Positions 11,540-22,215 of a DNA stretch of 64,000 nt are shown piece after piece (positions within the stretch are counted from its first letter, which is position 1; each line of letters starts with the position of its first letter). Under the pieces are notes generated by a model. The model saw nothing but the letters and a program-made list of their open reading frames with translations. It did no database searches and was not told where the DNA came from. Made by a program: the position numbers and the translations under genes. Origin of the DNA: Vombatus ursinus. Its lineage: Eukaryota; Chordata; Mammalia; Diprotodontia; Vombatidae. The stretch lies in the NCBI RefSeq assembly GCF_900497805.2, contig NW_020954556.1, positions 29,738,588-29,802,587 of the forward strand. Direction: 5' to 3'.

Positions 11540-12870
11540 TAGACAAAGATATTTTACATAAAAAGATACTCAATGCACAACATAGTTATCAGGTAAAAGC
11601 TAATTCTTTCATCTTTAAGAATGAAGAAGAAACATTAAGAAAAAAAGGATATGTTAATATTTATGTAGCTGCTAGGTGTTTCCATAGGGGCTATCTATCT
11701 GTGCAGTCCATGCTCCTGCCCTTCCCAACTAGAAAAGAGCAGAGACAAAACACTCAGACTGCAGGGCTTAGATTTTCTTCTCTAATCCTGATCTTTTACT
11801 TCCCCTCCTTTCCCCTTGAGGTCAGGGGAATGCGTTTTGTGCTATTGACCTCTTTGGCAGTCTGGTGAAGCCAATGGGGCACTTCTCAGAATAACATTTT
11901 TAAATGCATAGGGCCTTTGCTCATGCCCAGATCTTCTGAGATGGAGGCATCCATGTGTGAGATAGCAGACTGCTTCTGGGATGAGACAACCTGCATTCCC
12001 CTCTCGTGTGGGGAAACTGCTTCTTTCCATTGGCTTGGAAGTGGGAACAGACTATGCAGGTCTTTAAAACCACCATACTGGGACAGTCTCACTCTTTTTT
12101 TCTGAATGCAGGTGCCTTTCACCCACAGTACAGGCACCATAAACTAAGTTGGGTGGGTGGGGGAAGATTTCCTTTTTCCTCTCCCTTTTCGGCCCTGTGG
12201 CCCCAAGAATCTGGTTTGGGGTTTTGGTCTATTTTCTTTGTTCTTCCTAGTTCTAGGCACAGACATTGTAGTTCCTGGACCTAGGACCTCAAGTCATGGG
12301 GAGGAGTGAAATATAACACCCTTGGCCTTCAGATGGTGGTGGGGAGAGGATTGTCACTGTTATACATAAAATCAAATCTGTAGGATAATAAAGGGAATAA
12401 ATTACATTGAAATATAGTTATCAAAGTATATTTTTTAAAAAGTTCTTGGACCTGAAGTTAAGAACTCTTATTTTAAAGACTGGGGGAGAAGAACTGCCTA
12501 GGTGTGGAGGAACACCAGGTAGCCATTCAGGGAGCCACACCAGGTGAGTCCAAACAATGTAAATAAAAGACAGGTTCATGGTCTTGAGAGCAGCCAGAGT
12601 TCAGCTATGAGACATATGGGATAAAATGACTCACAAAACTTGCCTCCCACATGGTTTCCTTGGCCACTAAACCTGGAATGAAGTCCTAGCTTATGTATTC
12701 TGTGAAATATCTGTTCTCTTTATACAAATAAACGAATCAAGATAAATAAAAACACCAATGTACAAGGAAGGACCAATGGGGTCAAAAACTCTAGGGGGAA
12801 AAAAAATCTCCATTTGCAGATGGAGGGGAGGGAAGAAAAGGAGGAGAGAAAACTGCCAGATTGCTCCTCA
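11540..12870. other. Unassigned sequence
   Basis: Little recognisable repeat. Overlapping ORFs on both strands at 11,842-12,284 have no family signature. An AT-rich patch lies at 12,360-12,470. Confidence 0.4.
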
Positions 12871-12873
12871 ACA

Positions 12874-13020
12874 AATTGAACATTTATTAAGCATTTACTA
12901 TGTGCCAGGTATTGTGTTAAAGTTCCAGGGGTGGGGACACAAATAAAAGGAAAAATAAAGACAGTCCCTGACCTCAAGGAGCTTACATCCTAACGGAGGA
13001 AGACAGCACATAAAAGGAAG
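12874..13020 (-). repeat. L2 LINE 3' end (reverse)
   Basis: ATTTATTAAGCATTTACTAT, then GTGCCAGGTATTGTGTTAAA, then CCTCAAGGAGCTTACATCCT are the complement of the L2 3' end. Confidence 0.75.
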
Positions 13021-13480
13021 CCGAAAAGGAATCATTCTCTCAGACTGCTTCAGTTTGTTAGTGTCTCCTCTCAATATAGCTGGCTTGCTTTATTGCCTTG
13101 TCATTTCTTTAGGTCTTCCTTGTACTAGACTTTGGTATTTCACCAAACTTCTTCAGCCTGTATAAAGACAGAAGGTTGCTGGAACATGACGTGTGAAGGC
13201 AGCTTCCAGTGTAAGAACCCTGTTGAGAAATGGTCCAAAGAGTCAGGAGCAGGGCCCAGAGAGGACAAAAGGAGTGACCATGCTTCTCCCTGACGACTGG
13301 TGCCCCATTGACCTACGGTATATAGCTGATCTCCTTCCAATGGCAGCTCCCTTCCTTCTCTGCTCCACCTGTCCTCGTTTTGTGGCCAGCCAGGTATGCT
13401 TTCTTATTCTGCTTAGGTTCAGGATGATCCTGCCTATGAGGATCTTCTCTTCTGAAAAGTGATAGCTGTAGAAAATACTT
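13021..13480. other. Unassigned sequence
   Basis: No gene or repeat recognised. An 89-codon plus-strand ORF (13,193-13,462) overlaps opposite-strand ORFs and has no signature. Confidence 0.4.
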
Positions 13481-13484
13481 ACTT

Positions 13485-13728
13485 GTCTACAGCTAGGTGG
13501 CACAGTAGATACAGTCCTGGGCTAGGAGAGTTCAAATCCTGTCTCAGACATTTAGTACCTGTGTGACCCTGGGGCAAATCACTTAACTGCCTTAGTTTCC
13601 TCATCTGTAAAATGAGGATCATATCAGCACCTACCTGTCAGGGTTGTTGTGAGGAAGAAATGAGGTAATATTTATGATGCACTTAGTACAGTGCCTGGCA
13701 CATAATAGATGCTTAATAAATGGTTGTT
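13485..13728 (+). repeat. CORE-SINE with L2-like tail
   Basis: The head (AGCTAGGTGGCACAGTAGAT), CORE (CCTGTGTGACCCTGGGGCAA) and tail (CAGTGCCTGGCACATAATAG, then ATGCTTAATAAATGG) are all present. The tail runs straight into the pyrimidine tract that follows. Confidence 0.8.
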
Positions 13729-13960
13729 TCCTTCCTTCTGTCCTTCCTTCTTTCCTTCTTTCCTTTTTTTCTTCCTTCCTTTTTTCTTCCTTCCTTCTTT
13801 CCTTTCCTCCTTCCTTTCTTCTCTCCTTCCTTCTCTCCCTCCTTCCTTCCTTCCCTCCCTCCTTCCTTCTCTCCCTCTTTCCTTCCCTCCCTCCTTTTCT
13901 TCCCTCCTTCCTTTCTTTTTTCTTTTCTTCCCTTTTTCCTTCCTTTCTTCCTTTCTCCCA
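13729..13960. repeat. (TTCC)n polypyrimidine tract, ~230 bp
   Basis: An almost pure C/T strand of imperfect TTCC/TTTC/CTCC units. Every reading frame on both strands stays open and gives Ser/Phe/Leu/Pro- or Lys/Arg/Glu/Gly-rich peptides, so the ORFs are artefacts of composition. Mirror-symmetric purine/pyrimidine tracts can form H-DNA. Confidence 0.95.
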
Positions 13961-14685
13961 CTAGGCAGCCAGCACCAGCTCAGGGAACCAGGAATTCCTG
14001 AACTCATGAGGCAGCTGCCAAGACTGGAAATGTCCATTTCTCAGCATCATTGTTCAGTGACTCGTGTTTAGGGAAAGAAACAAGAAGCAGGAGAGATAAC
14101 CACTGACTTCGGGTCCCGTTTCAGGCTTGCTTGGGAAAGTATGTGCTTTTACTGCTGTGTGCATGTAGTTGTAACTGCTTCTGGGAAGAGAATGAGAGAA
14201 ATCCTTTCTCCCACTGCCACTAGCCCTCCACCTCTGAAAATCCAAGGGACCACTGGCAGAGCCCTAAGTTAATATACAAAAAAAAAGAGTAATTGAAAAA
14301 TTTTTCAAGATTTTATAATTTAATGAGTGGGGATATTTCCTCCTGAGTCAGTCACCATTTATCTTCAACACAAATTCACAAAGAGAATCACCAATAAGGA
14401 TTTGCTTCATCATCTCAAAATTTATATCCTCCAGCAAGAATGTAAAAAAGGGGTCCATCTCCAGGAAATGTGCCCTAGTCCAACAGATGAGGAGGAAGGG
14501 AGAGAAATCCCCTGATTCCCTGTGTTACATGTGAATGCTCAGAGATGAAAAATGCTGTATGAATTCAAGAGAACTCTGGGGGGACACTCAGAGGAAGCAG
14601 GAGATGAATGATGATCCAGCAAAGACATGAAAAAGGAAAAAAAAACCAGTTAGAAGCAAATTAGGAGTAAGCAGTAATCCTAAAG
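13961..14685. other. Unassigned sequence
   Basis: Nothing recognised beyond the first ~30 bases, which are repeated at 15,377-15,404. Confidence 0.4.
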
Positions 14686-14689
14686 CCAC

Positions 14690-15200
14690 AGGATGGCAGA
14701 ATGTCCAGGAGGAAGGGGCAGTCAACAGGTCAAAAGCTGCAAAGGTCAAGAAGGATGAAGACAGAGAAAAGATAATTAGATTTAGCAGTTAGTAGATCAG
14801 ATATAGTAAACTAGGGTAGCTAGGTGGCACAGTGGGTAGTGTACCAAGCCTGGAGTCAGGAAGACTGAGTTCAAATCCAGAAGACACTTATTAGATGTGT
14901 GATCCTGGGCAAGTCACTTAACCTCTGTTTACCTCCATTTCCTCATCTGTAAAATGGGGATCACAATGGCACCTACTTCCTAGGGTTGTTGTGAGGATCA
15001 AATGAGATAATAATTATAAATTATACAGCACCTGGCACATGGTAAGTGCTACGTAAATGTTAGCTATTATTATCAATAGCAATAACTAGTTTCAATTCAG
15101 TGGCAGAGTAGAAATCCAGGGAGAGAGGAGAGGGTGGTAAGGAAATGGAGGCCTTGAGCCTAGATGATTTTTCTAGGAGCCAGGCAATGACAAGTCACCT
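14690..15200 (-). repeat. L2 LINE ORF2-region fragment (reverse), split by a SINE
   Basis: AAGGTCAAGAAGGATGAAGA (near 14,740) is the complement of the L2 text 'tcctcatccttcttgacc', seen in sense at 55,690-55,715. It is interrupted at about 14,812 by the SINE below. Continuation after the SINE is likely but weaker. Confidence 0.5.
14815..15078 (+). repeat. CORE-SINE with L2-like tail, full length
   Basis: The head (TAGCTAGGTGGCACAGTGGG), CORE (TAGATGTGTGATCCTGGGCA) and tail (ATGTTAGCTATTATTATC) are all present. Confidence 0.85.
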
Positions 15201-15339
15201 CCACTTCAGGATGGTATTTGAGGATGACTTTTACTTGAAGAAAGTGAAAAGGAAAAAAAAAAGGAAACCAAAATATCACCAGGCTTCAAAAACTACTACC
15301 TTCTCCTTCTTTTGACAAGCTTCTATATGCTTTTAAAAA

Positions 15340-15405
15340 AATGAGATAGATGCTTAAGAAATGGTCGTTTCCTTCCTCCCTCCCACTGGGCAGCCAGCAG
15401 CAGCT
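15340..15405 (+). repeat. Short duplicate of the sequence flanking the TTCC tract
   Basis: ATAGATGCTTAAGAAATGGT, then CGTTTCCTTCCTCCCTCCCA, then CTGGGCAGCCAGCAGCAGCT match the left and right flanks of the tract at 13,697-13,985. Here only about 20 bp of pyrimidines stand where the other copy has ~230 bp. Confidence 0.75.
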
Positions 15406-16056
15406 CAGGTTAAATTAGAAAACACCCCACATGTTTTTTTAGGGGAAAAGTAAGAAAAGGTGTATTCATCTCTTCTGTTTGGGGCTTTAGTTAACTCTAA
15501 GGCTCCTGGGATAAAAGCAAGGACAAAAGCAGGGCTGTAATACAGGTTCTAAAGAAAATAGTCTCGGGAGGTGGATCTTTTTCTCAGGAACATTAAGATG
15601 GTTTTTACTCACCTTTTGTCTGGGGATGGTAACGTCATTTCTACTAGGGTGCTTTCTCCCTCTAGTGTTCAAAGCAGTTCCCCATTTGTGGAATCAGAAA
15701 ATTTATGTAGATAAAAGGTTTTTGGGGAAAAGGTCTGTAGAACAGAATATGATTTCAAGCCTTGAGCGACATCACAATGAAAACAAGGTGAGCAAAGGAA
15801 TTGAAATCCTGGCTTCTCCCATCTTCTATCCCCCCTGAATTAAAACTGCCTTTTCTAAGTTTACCGAAGATGAATTTTTTAACTGCTAAATCCAAAGACC
15901 TTTTCTCAGTCTTCATTCTTCTTGACTTCTCAGCAGGAAAAGATACTTGCTGAATATTCACAGTTGCCCTGGTAACAGCCAGGGATAATCTCCATTCTTA
16001 GTCTGTTGATCTCATTGCTAGCATTGGAGGTCAATTGTCTTGACCTCACAGAATAC

Positions 16057-16061
<5 letters not shown>
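15406..16061. other. Unassigned sequence
   Basis: No gene or repeat recognised. The 60-70 codon ORFs near 15,490-15,960 lack signatures. Confidence 0.4.
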
Positions 16062-16087
<26 letters not shown>

Positions 16088-16200
16088 ATTGTGTGTGTGT
16101 ATGTATAAAGTTATCTTGCTCTTTTTTTTTAAAGCACATAGAAGGTTGTCAAGGAAAAGAAAATGTATAGTAGTTTTTGAAGCCTGGTGATAGGTGTATG

Positions 16201-16248
<48 letters not shown>

Positions 16249-16275
16249 CCTATCTATTTTATCTATCTATCTACA
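16062..16275. repeat. (GT)n and (CTAT)n microsatellites
   Basis: About 13 GT units run from 16,062 with an imperfect second run to about 16,104. From 16,198 a run of about 13 CTAT units continues with interruptions to about 16,275. Confidence 0.95.
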
Positions 16276-16383
16276 TATATACATACACATATATGCGTAT
16301 AATATATATTTTTTCCTTTTCACTTTCTTCATGTAAAAGTCATGCATACACATATGCATACATATATATATGTGTATACACAC

Positions 16384-16490
16384 ACACTTATTGAGTGTTT
16401 ATGGTGTTCCAGACACTGTTAAGTGTTGAGGATACAAAAAGACAGCAAAGACAGGTACTGCTCTTAAGGAATTCATAATCCAATGGACTA
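16384..16490 (-). repeat. L2 LINE 3' end (reverse)
   Basis: ACTTATTGAGTGTTTATGGT and CCAGACACTGTTAAGTGTTG are a worn complement of the L2 3' end. Confidence 0.6.
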
Positions 16491-16506
16491 TTTATGTATA
16501 TGTATA

Positions 16507-16775
16507 TGTACATCTGGGCAGTTAGGTGGCATAGTGGATAGAGTGCTGGGCCTGGAGTCAGAAAGACTCCTCTTTCTGAATTCAAATGTGACCTAAGACA
16601 TTTACTAGCTGTGTGACCCTGGGCAAGTCACTTAACCCTGTTTGCTTCTATTTCCTCATTAATAAAATGAGCTAGAGAAGGAAATGGCAAAACACTCCAG
16701 TATCTCTGTCAAGAAAACCCCAGATGGGGTCATGAAGAGTCAAACACGACTGAAATAATTGAAAAACAACAATAT
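16507..16775 (+). repeat. Mar-1-type CORE-SINE with BovB/RTE-like tail, full length
   Basis: It runs from GGGCAGTTAGGTGGCATAGT to GAAGGAAATGGCAAAACACT and CATGAAGAGTCAAACACGAC, ending in (CAA)n. It has a short internal duplication-like segment near 16,560-16,585. Confidence 0.85.
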
Positions 16776-16860
16776 ATACATATATATATACATGCATTTG
16801 TGTGTATAACACACAGAATATATGTGTGTATGTGCATATGTCTTCTCATATAGGTATATA
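16776..16860. repeat. TA/TG-rich simple sequence
   Basis: Alternating TA/CA/TG dinucleotides follow the tail of the SINE, a common place for microsatellites to start. Confidence 0.8.
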
Positions 16861-16864
16861 ACAT

Positions 16865-17275
16865 CTCTTGAACATCTCTCCAATATGCTCCCTTATCTCC
16901 TCTGACACTACCTCCACCCTGGTGCAGGGTCTCATCCCCTCACATTGAACTATTACAATATCTGGTGGTGGGTCTGCCTCTATCAAGACTTTCCCCACTC
17001 CAATCTATATCCCATTCAGGTGTCAAAGTGATTTTCCTGAAGTGCAGATCCTACCAGGTCATCCTCCCTTACTCAGCAAACCCCAGTGGCTCCCTATCAC
17101 CTCCAGGATCAAATACAAAATTCCCTGTTGGATACCTTGTCTCACCCTGCTGTACCCCTTCAGTCATCTTAATGCCTTGTCCTCTGCCACCTACTCTTTG
17201 ATCCAGTGACTCTGACCTCCTGACTATGCCATGAACAAAATACTCCATGTCTTGGCTCCAGTCATTCTATTTATT
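16865..17275 (+). repeat. L2 LINE internal segment
   Basis: TCAAAGTGATTTTCCTGAAG, then CCTACCAGGTCATCCTCCCT, then CCCCAGTGGCTCCCTATCAC follow the standard L2 order for the segment 3' of the reverse-transcriptase region. Confidence 0.8.
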
Positions 17276-17276
17276 T

Positions 17277-17445
17277 TTCATTCATTCATTCATTCATTCA
17301 TAAGTGTATGTATTTATATACACAATACACACATATACGCCAATATATGTATGTATACAATATCTCTATGTGAATGTGCATTGATTCATACATGCACACA
17401 TATATAACATACAGCTAATATATGTTATATATATACATGTATATT
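17277..17445. repeat. (ATTC)n then TA/CA-rich simple sequence
   Basis: Five ATTC units (17,277-17,300) are followed by imperfect alternating TA/CA sequence. Confidence 0.8.
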
Positions 17446-17447
17446 AT

Positions 17448-17650
17448 GAGGCAGAATGGTTTAGTGGAAAGAGAATTGACCTTGGAACCAGGAACTCATG
17501 AATTCAAATCTTGCCTCTGACATAGATCGACTATGACTTAACCTGGACAAGCCACTTAAACTCTCAGTATTAAGGAAACTCTCTAAGATAGATATTCATT
17601 ACCTTTTCTAGGTCATGGAAACCTCTGGCACTCTGAAACCTTGTGATCAC
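17448..17650 (+). repeat. CORE-SINE, second tail subtype
   Basis: The head (GAGGCAGAATGGTTTAGTGG) and CORE are diverged. The tail differs from the BovB-like and L2-like subtypes. Confidence 0.55.
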
Positions 17651-17784
17651 TTCTCAGGATAATGTTGTTAAATGCAGAAAATAGAATACATTACAAAGGA
17701 TTACAAAGGAAACCAATTATGTTGAAATGCAATTACCTAACTATTTTTTAAAAAATGTCCACATACTCCAGGTTAAGAATCCCT

Positions 17785-18235
17785 GCTTATATACGTGTGC
17801 GTATGTATATGAATATGTATGCATGTATATGTATATACGCACATATATGTACACACACATATATGTATATGTATATGTATATACACACATATATATGTAT
17901 ATATATTGCAGAGAAAGTGCCAGCCTGCGTTGGGAAACCAAATATCGTTAAATGCCAGGAGTTTCCAATTCTAATGAAATCATAGGTCCCTTCCTTAGCT
18001 CAGTCCCAAATACATATAACTATATCTATCTAGATATGTATATGTAATATACTATAAATAGCATGTAATACTATCTAGTATATAATATGCACACAATATT
18101 ATGTACTAAAGTATATGACACACATACACTCACATATGCATGTGTGTATATACACGTGTGTGTATATATATATATAATATATGCATGAATACTTATATAC
18201 ACCTATATGTATACAGACACACATTCATTGTCATT
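17785..18235. repeat. Long TA/CA-rich simple-sequence block with a SINE tail inside
   Basis: Alternating purine/pyrimidine TA/CA/TG runs fill 17,785-17,910 and 18,005-18,235. Between them, 17,912-17,995 (GAGAAAGTGCCAGCCTGCGT, ending GAAATCATAGGTCCC) is the 3' tail of a marsupial CORE-SINE subtype also seen at 38,810-38,910 and 46,670-46,755. The Tyr/Ile/Met/Val-rich ORFs here are compositional. Confidence 0.75.
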
Positions 18236-18985
18236 GTGGGACATTGTCATTGTCATAGTGGGAGAGACTATATTTGGAACCAAAACATGTTAACTTGGCT
18301 CTGTGATAAGATTCAGAAGAACAAGACTGGTTTTATATAAAACATTATTCACTAAATTATTCACTAAAACCATGTTCATGCTGTGATTCAAAGGTTAAAA
18401 TGTCTCCTAAATTTTGGAAAACCCTAGCTAAATGAAAAACCCTGCCCCAATGGGAAGCATCCATTTGTAGTAACCACTGCCTTATCCTCACTATTGTACT
18501 TATGTGGGAGAGGCAGCATAGTTATGCAAGTTGCTCATTTTGAGTCATGCAGTGAGTTTGGGAGAACTAGTGACTAAACTTGGCAAGCACCAGAGTGCGT
18601 TGGGAGTAGGTGTGATGTAGTACGCTTTAAAAAACAATTCACAATCACAGCAGAAAAGAGAAAATTCCCCTGTGCAAAAAAGAGGGCAGCAGAATGATTT
18701 CATGTTTCCACTATAAGAATTGCCTGCTTCTTATTAAGTTTGAGCTACATGACTAGGAAGCCTGAGGAATCCAGTCTAGCTTTTATGATTGACCTCCCCC
18801 ATAGACTTAAAAAAAACCTGACAAAAAGGAGATAAAAAGCCTGACTCATTTCTTTCTCTCATCCCTTTTAAGAAGGCTAATTATTCTTCTGTGTATTGCT
18901 TTCACTAACGACAAACTATGCTACCTCATTATGGTAAAAAAAAAAAAAAAAAAGAAAAGGTGACCCTGGATTTTTAAAGGTTATA
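18236..18985. other. Unassigned sequence
   Basis: No gene or repeat recognised. There is a run of about 19 A residues near 18,936-18,954. Confidence 0.4.
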
Positions 18986-18989
18986 CCAA

Positions 18990-20156
18990 TCGAATGCAAG
19001 CCTTGTAGAAAGAATTCGGTAGGACTCCTTTACCTAGTTTTTCAAATAGTTTATGTAGTATCTGAATTAATTGTTCTTTAAATGTTTGGTAAAATTTGCT
19101 TTTAAATTCATCTGGTCTTGGGTTGTTGTTGCCCCCTCCCTCTTTGGAAGTTCCTTTATAGTTTGTTCAATTTTTTTTTAATTAAGGTTATTTAAGTATT
19201 GTATTTCCTTTTCTGTTAATTTGAGCAATTAATATTTTTGTAAATATTCATCCATTTCACTTAGATTGTCAGTTTTATTGGCATATTGTTGGGTGAAATA
19301 GCTCCCAATAATAGCTTTTTTTTTATTAGTTGTAAATTCACTGTTTTGATTTTTAATACTGTTACTTTGACTTTCTTCTTTCTTTTCTTAAATCAAATTA
19401 GCCCAATAGTCTACCTATTTTATTTTATTTTTTTAAACAGCTCCTAGTTTTATTTACAAGTTCAATTTTTTTTTTACTTTCAATTTTGTTAATCTCAGAT
19501 TTGATTTTCTATATTTCTATATATAGAATTTCTATATATCTATTTGTGGATTTTAAATTTGTTTAAATTTGGTTTTTTTATATTTTAATTGCATATTTAA
19601 TTTGATGATCTGTTCTTTTTCTCTTTTATTGATATAAGCATTTAGAAATAGAAATTTTCTCCTAAGTACTGCTTTGGCTGCATCCCACAAGTATTGGTAT
19701 GTTGTCTCATTGTTGTCATTATCTTTAATGAAATTATTGATTGTTTCTATGATTTGTTCTTTGACCCACCCATTATTATGATTAAGTTATTAAGTTTCCA
19801 ATTAATTTTTAACCAATACTTCAAAGGCCCTTAATTGAATGTAATTTTTATTGCATTATATTCAGATAAGCATTTAATATCTTTGCTTTTCTGTATTTGT
19901 GAGGTTTTTATGCTCTAATACATGGTCAATTTTTGTGAAAAGTGCCATGTACATCATAGAATAAGTATATCCTTTCTATTCCCATTCAATGTTCCCCAGA
20001 AGATTATCATATCTAACTTTTCTAAAATTTCATTCATCTCCTTAATTTCTTTCTTGCTTATTTTATGGTTAGATTTATCTAAATCTGAGAGGGGTAAATT
20101 GAGTTCCCCCATTATTATAGTTTTACTATTTCCTCCTATAACTCATTTTACTTTTT
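18990..20156 (-). mobile_element. L1 ORF2 5' portion (reverse), first block
   Basis: The plus strand carries the complement of L1 ORF2. Recognisable text includes AAATTCATCTGGTCTTGGGT, CAGCTCCTAGTTTTATTTAC, and the 'tgctttggctgcatcccac' block. The element is cut at 20,156 by the younger L1 below and resumes at 21,101. It is missing its 3' half (most of reverse transcriptase onward). Confidence 0.75.
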
Positions 20157-21100
20157 AAGAATTTAAATGCTACTTATCTCAATCACTATTGATTAAAGAA
20201 ATGCAAATCAAAACAACTCTGAGGTACCACATCACACCTATCAGATTGGCTAACATGACAAAACAGAAAAATGATAAATGCTGGAGAAGATGTGGGAAAA
20301 TTGGAACACTAATGAATTGTTAGTGGAGTTGTGAACTGATCTAGCCATTCTGGAAAGCAATTTGGAAGTATGCCTAAAGGGCTATAAAAATGTGCATACC
20401 CTTTGACCCAGCAAGAGCACTTCTAGGTCTGTATCCCAAAGAGATCATATGAATGGGAAAAGGACCCACATGTACAAAAATATTTATAGCAGCTCTTTTT
20501 GTGGAGGCAAAGAATTGGAAATTGGAGGGATGTCCATCAATTGGGGAATGGCTAAACAAGTTGTGGTATATAAATATAATGGAATACTATTGTTCTATAA
20601 GAAATGATGAGTAGGTGGACTTCAGAAAAACCTGGAAAGACTTGTATGAACTGATACTGAGTGAATTGAGAAGAATCAGGAGAACATTGTACACAGTAAC
20701 AGCCACACTGTATGATGACTAGCTTTGATAGATAGATTTATCTCTCCTTAGCAATGCAAGGATCTAAGAGAACTCCAAAAGACTCATGATGGAAAATGCT
20801 ATCCAGAAAAAGAACTATGGAGTCTGAATGCAGAACAAAGCCCATTATTTGCTCTCTTTCCTTTTTTTTTGTTTTTGTTTCTTCTTTTTTGTGGTTCCTT
20901 CCATTGGTTCTAATTCTTCTTTACAAAATGACTAATGCGAAAATAGGTTTAATATGAATGCATAGGTAGGGTCTATATCAAATTGCATGTTGTCTTGGGA
21001 GGGGGGCATGGGGAGATGGGGAGAAAATTTGGAACTTAAAATCTTATGGAAGTGAATGTTGAAAACTATAAATAAATTTTAAAAAAGAATTTAAATGCTA
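20157..21100 (+). mobile_element. 5'-truncated L1 with perfect 16 bp target-site duplication, nested
   Basis: The 912 bp insert (20,173-21,084) is flanked by identical copies of AAGAATTTAAATGCTA at 20,157-20,172 and 21,085-21,100. It encodes the end of ORF2, for example KNWKLEGCPSIGEWLNKLW near 20,511-20,567. A 3' UTR follows, with TATATCAAATTGCATGTTGT and ATTTGGAACTTAAAATCTTA, then a short A-rich end. The intact duplication and the opposite orientation to its host L1 show that it landed later. Confidence 0.9.
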
Positions 21101-22215
21101 TGTCATTTGGTGCATATGTGTTCAATATTGATATTACTTGTCTATATCTTTTAGCAAAATGCAATTTCTCTGATTATCTCTTTTAATTAAGTCTGTTTTT
21201 ACATTTACTTTGTCTGAGATCATCCAAAACTAGTAGCATCGTGCCCAGGCCTTCTGTCTAATTAGATTCCCTCTAATACCTCTGGTGATAATAAAGTTCA
21301 GGGGTGAGGCAGCACATGTTATCATTTCCCCATATAAGAATATAAACAGTTTAACCTTGTTTAGTCCCTTACAATTTCTCACTCATGTTTACCTTTTTGT
21401 GCTTCTCTTGAGTAGTGCGTTTGAATGTTAAATTTTCTACTTAGTTCTGTTTTTTTCATCATGTTTGATTTTCTATTTTATTAAAGGTCCATTTTTCTCT
21501 CTCTGTGGCATTCAATTCAGTTTTGCTGGCTAGGTTATTCTTGGTTGTAATCCTAGATTCTTTGCTTTCTGGAATATCATGTTTCCAAGGTCTCTGTTTC
21601 TTTATAGTGGTGCCTGCTAAATCTTGTGTTAAATCTTGTGCTAAATTTGGTCCCATCATACTTGAATTTTTTCCTGCTGTTTGCTTACATTACTTTTTTC
21701 CTTGATCTGAGAGCTCTGGATTTCGGCTGTACTATTTCTGGGAGTTTTCATTCTGGAGTTTCTTTCAGGGGTGATTAGTGGATTCTTTCAATTTCTGCTT
21801 TGCCTTATAGTTATAATGCATCTGGGCAGTTTTCTTTTATGATTTATTGAAAGAGGATGGCTAGATTCTTTTTGTTTGTTTATGGCTTTTAGGTTATCCA
21901 TTGATTCTTAAATTTTCTCCCCTTAATCTATTTTCCAGGTCAGTTATTTTTCCTATGATATATTTCATATTTTCTTCTTTTTTTTCAGTCTTTTGACTTG
22001 GTTTTATTATTTCTTTATTATTTCTCCATGATGTCTCATGGAGTTATTATCTTCCATTTGGCCAATTCTAATTTTCAAGGAGTTATTTTCTTTGTCTGAA
22101 AAATCTTTTTCCAAGCTGTGTTAATTCTTCTTTCATATCTTTCCATAGCTCTCATATCTTATCCTATTTTTTCCTTTCCTGAAATCATTTGGTTTTCAAA
22201 ATTATTTTTTCTTCT
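21101..22215 (-). mobile_element. L1 ORF2 N-terminus and ORF1 (reverse), second block
   Basis: 21,101-21,430 is the complement of the endonuclease region (TTTGTCTGAGATCATCCAAA). 21,430-22,215 is the complement of ORF1. Minus-strand translation at 21,660-21,470 includes LTQDLAGTTIKKQRPW and the 'SRITTKNNLASKTELN' block, which aligns with the 'QPRISYPAKLSF' region of the L1 ORF1p C-terminal domain. Frames are broken and the copy is inactive. Confidence 0.7.

Noticed and set aside
13672-14071. Long ORFs on both strands giving Lys/Arg/Glu-rich or Ser/Phe/Pro-rich proteins up to 121 residues
   Set aside because: They are produced by the TTCC pyrimidine tract; every frame stays open because the tract contains no stop triplets.
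17727-18340. ORFs rich in Tyr, Ile, Met and Val
   Set aside because: They are translations of TA/CA dinucleotide repeats.
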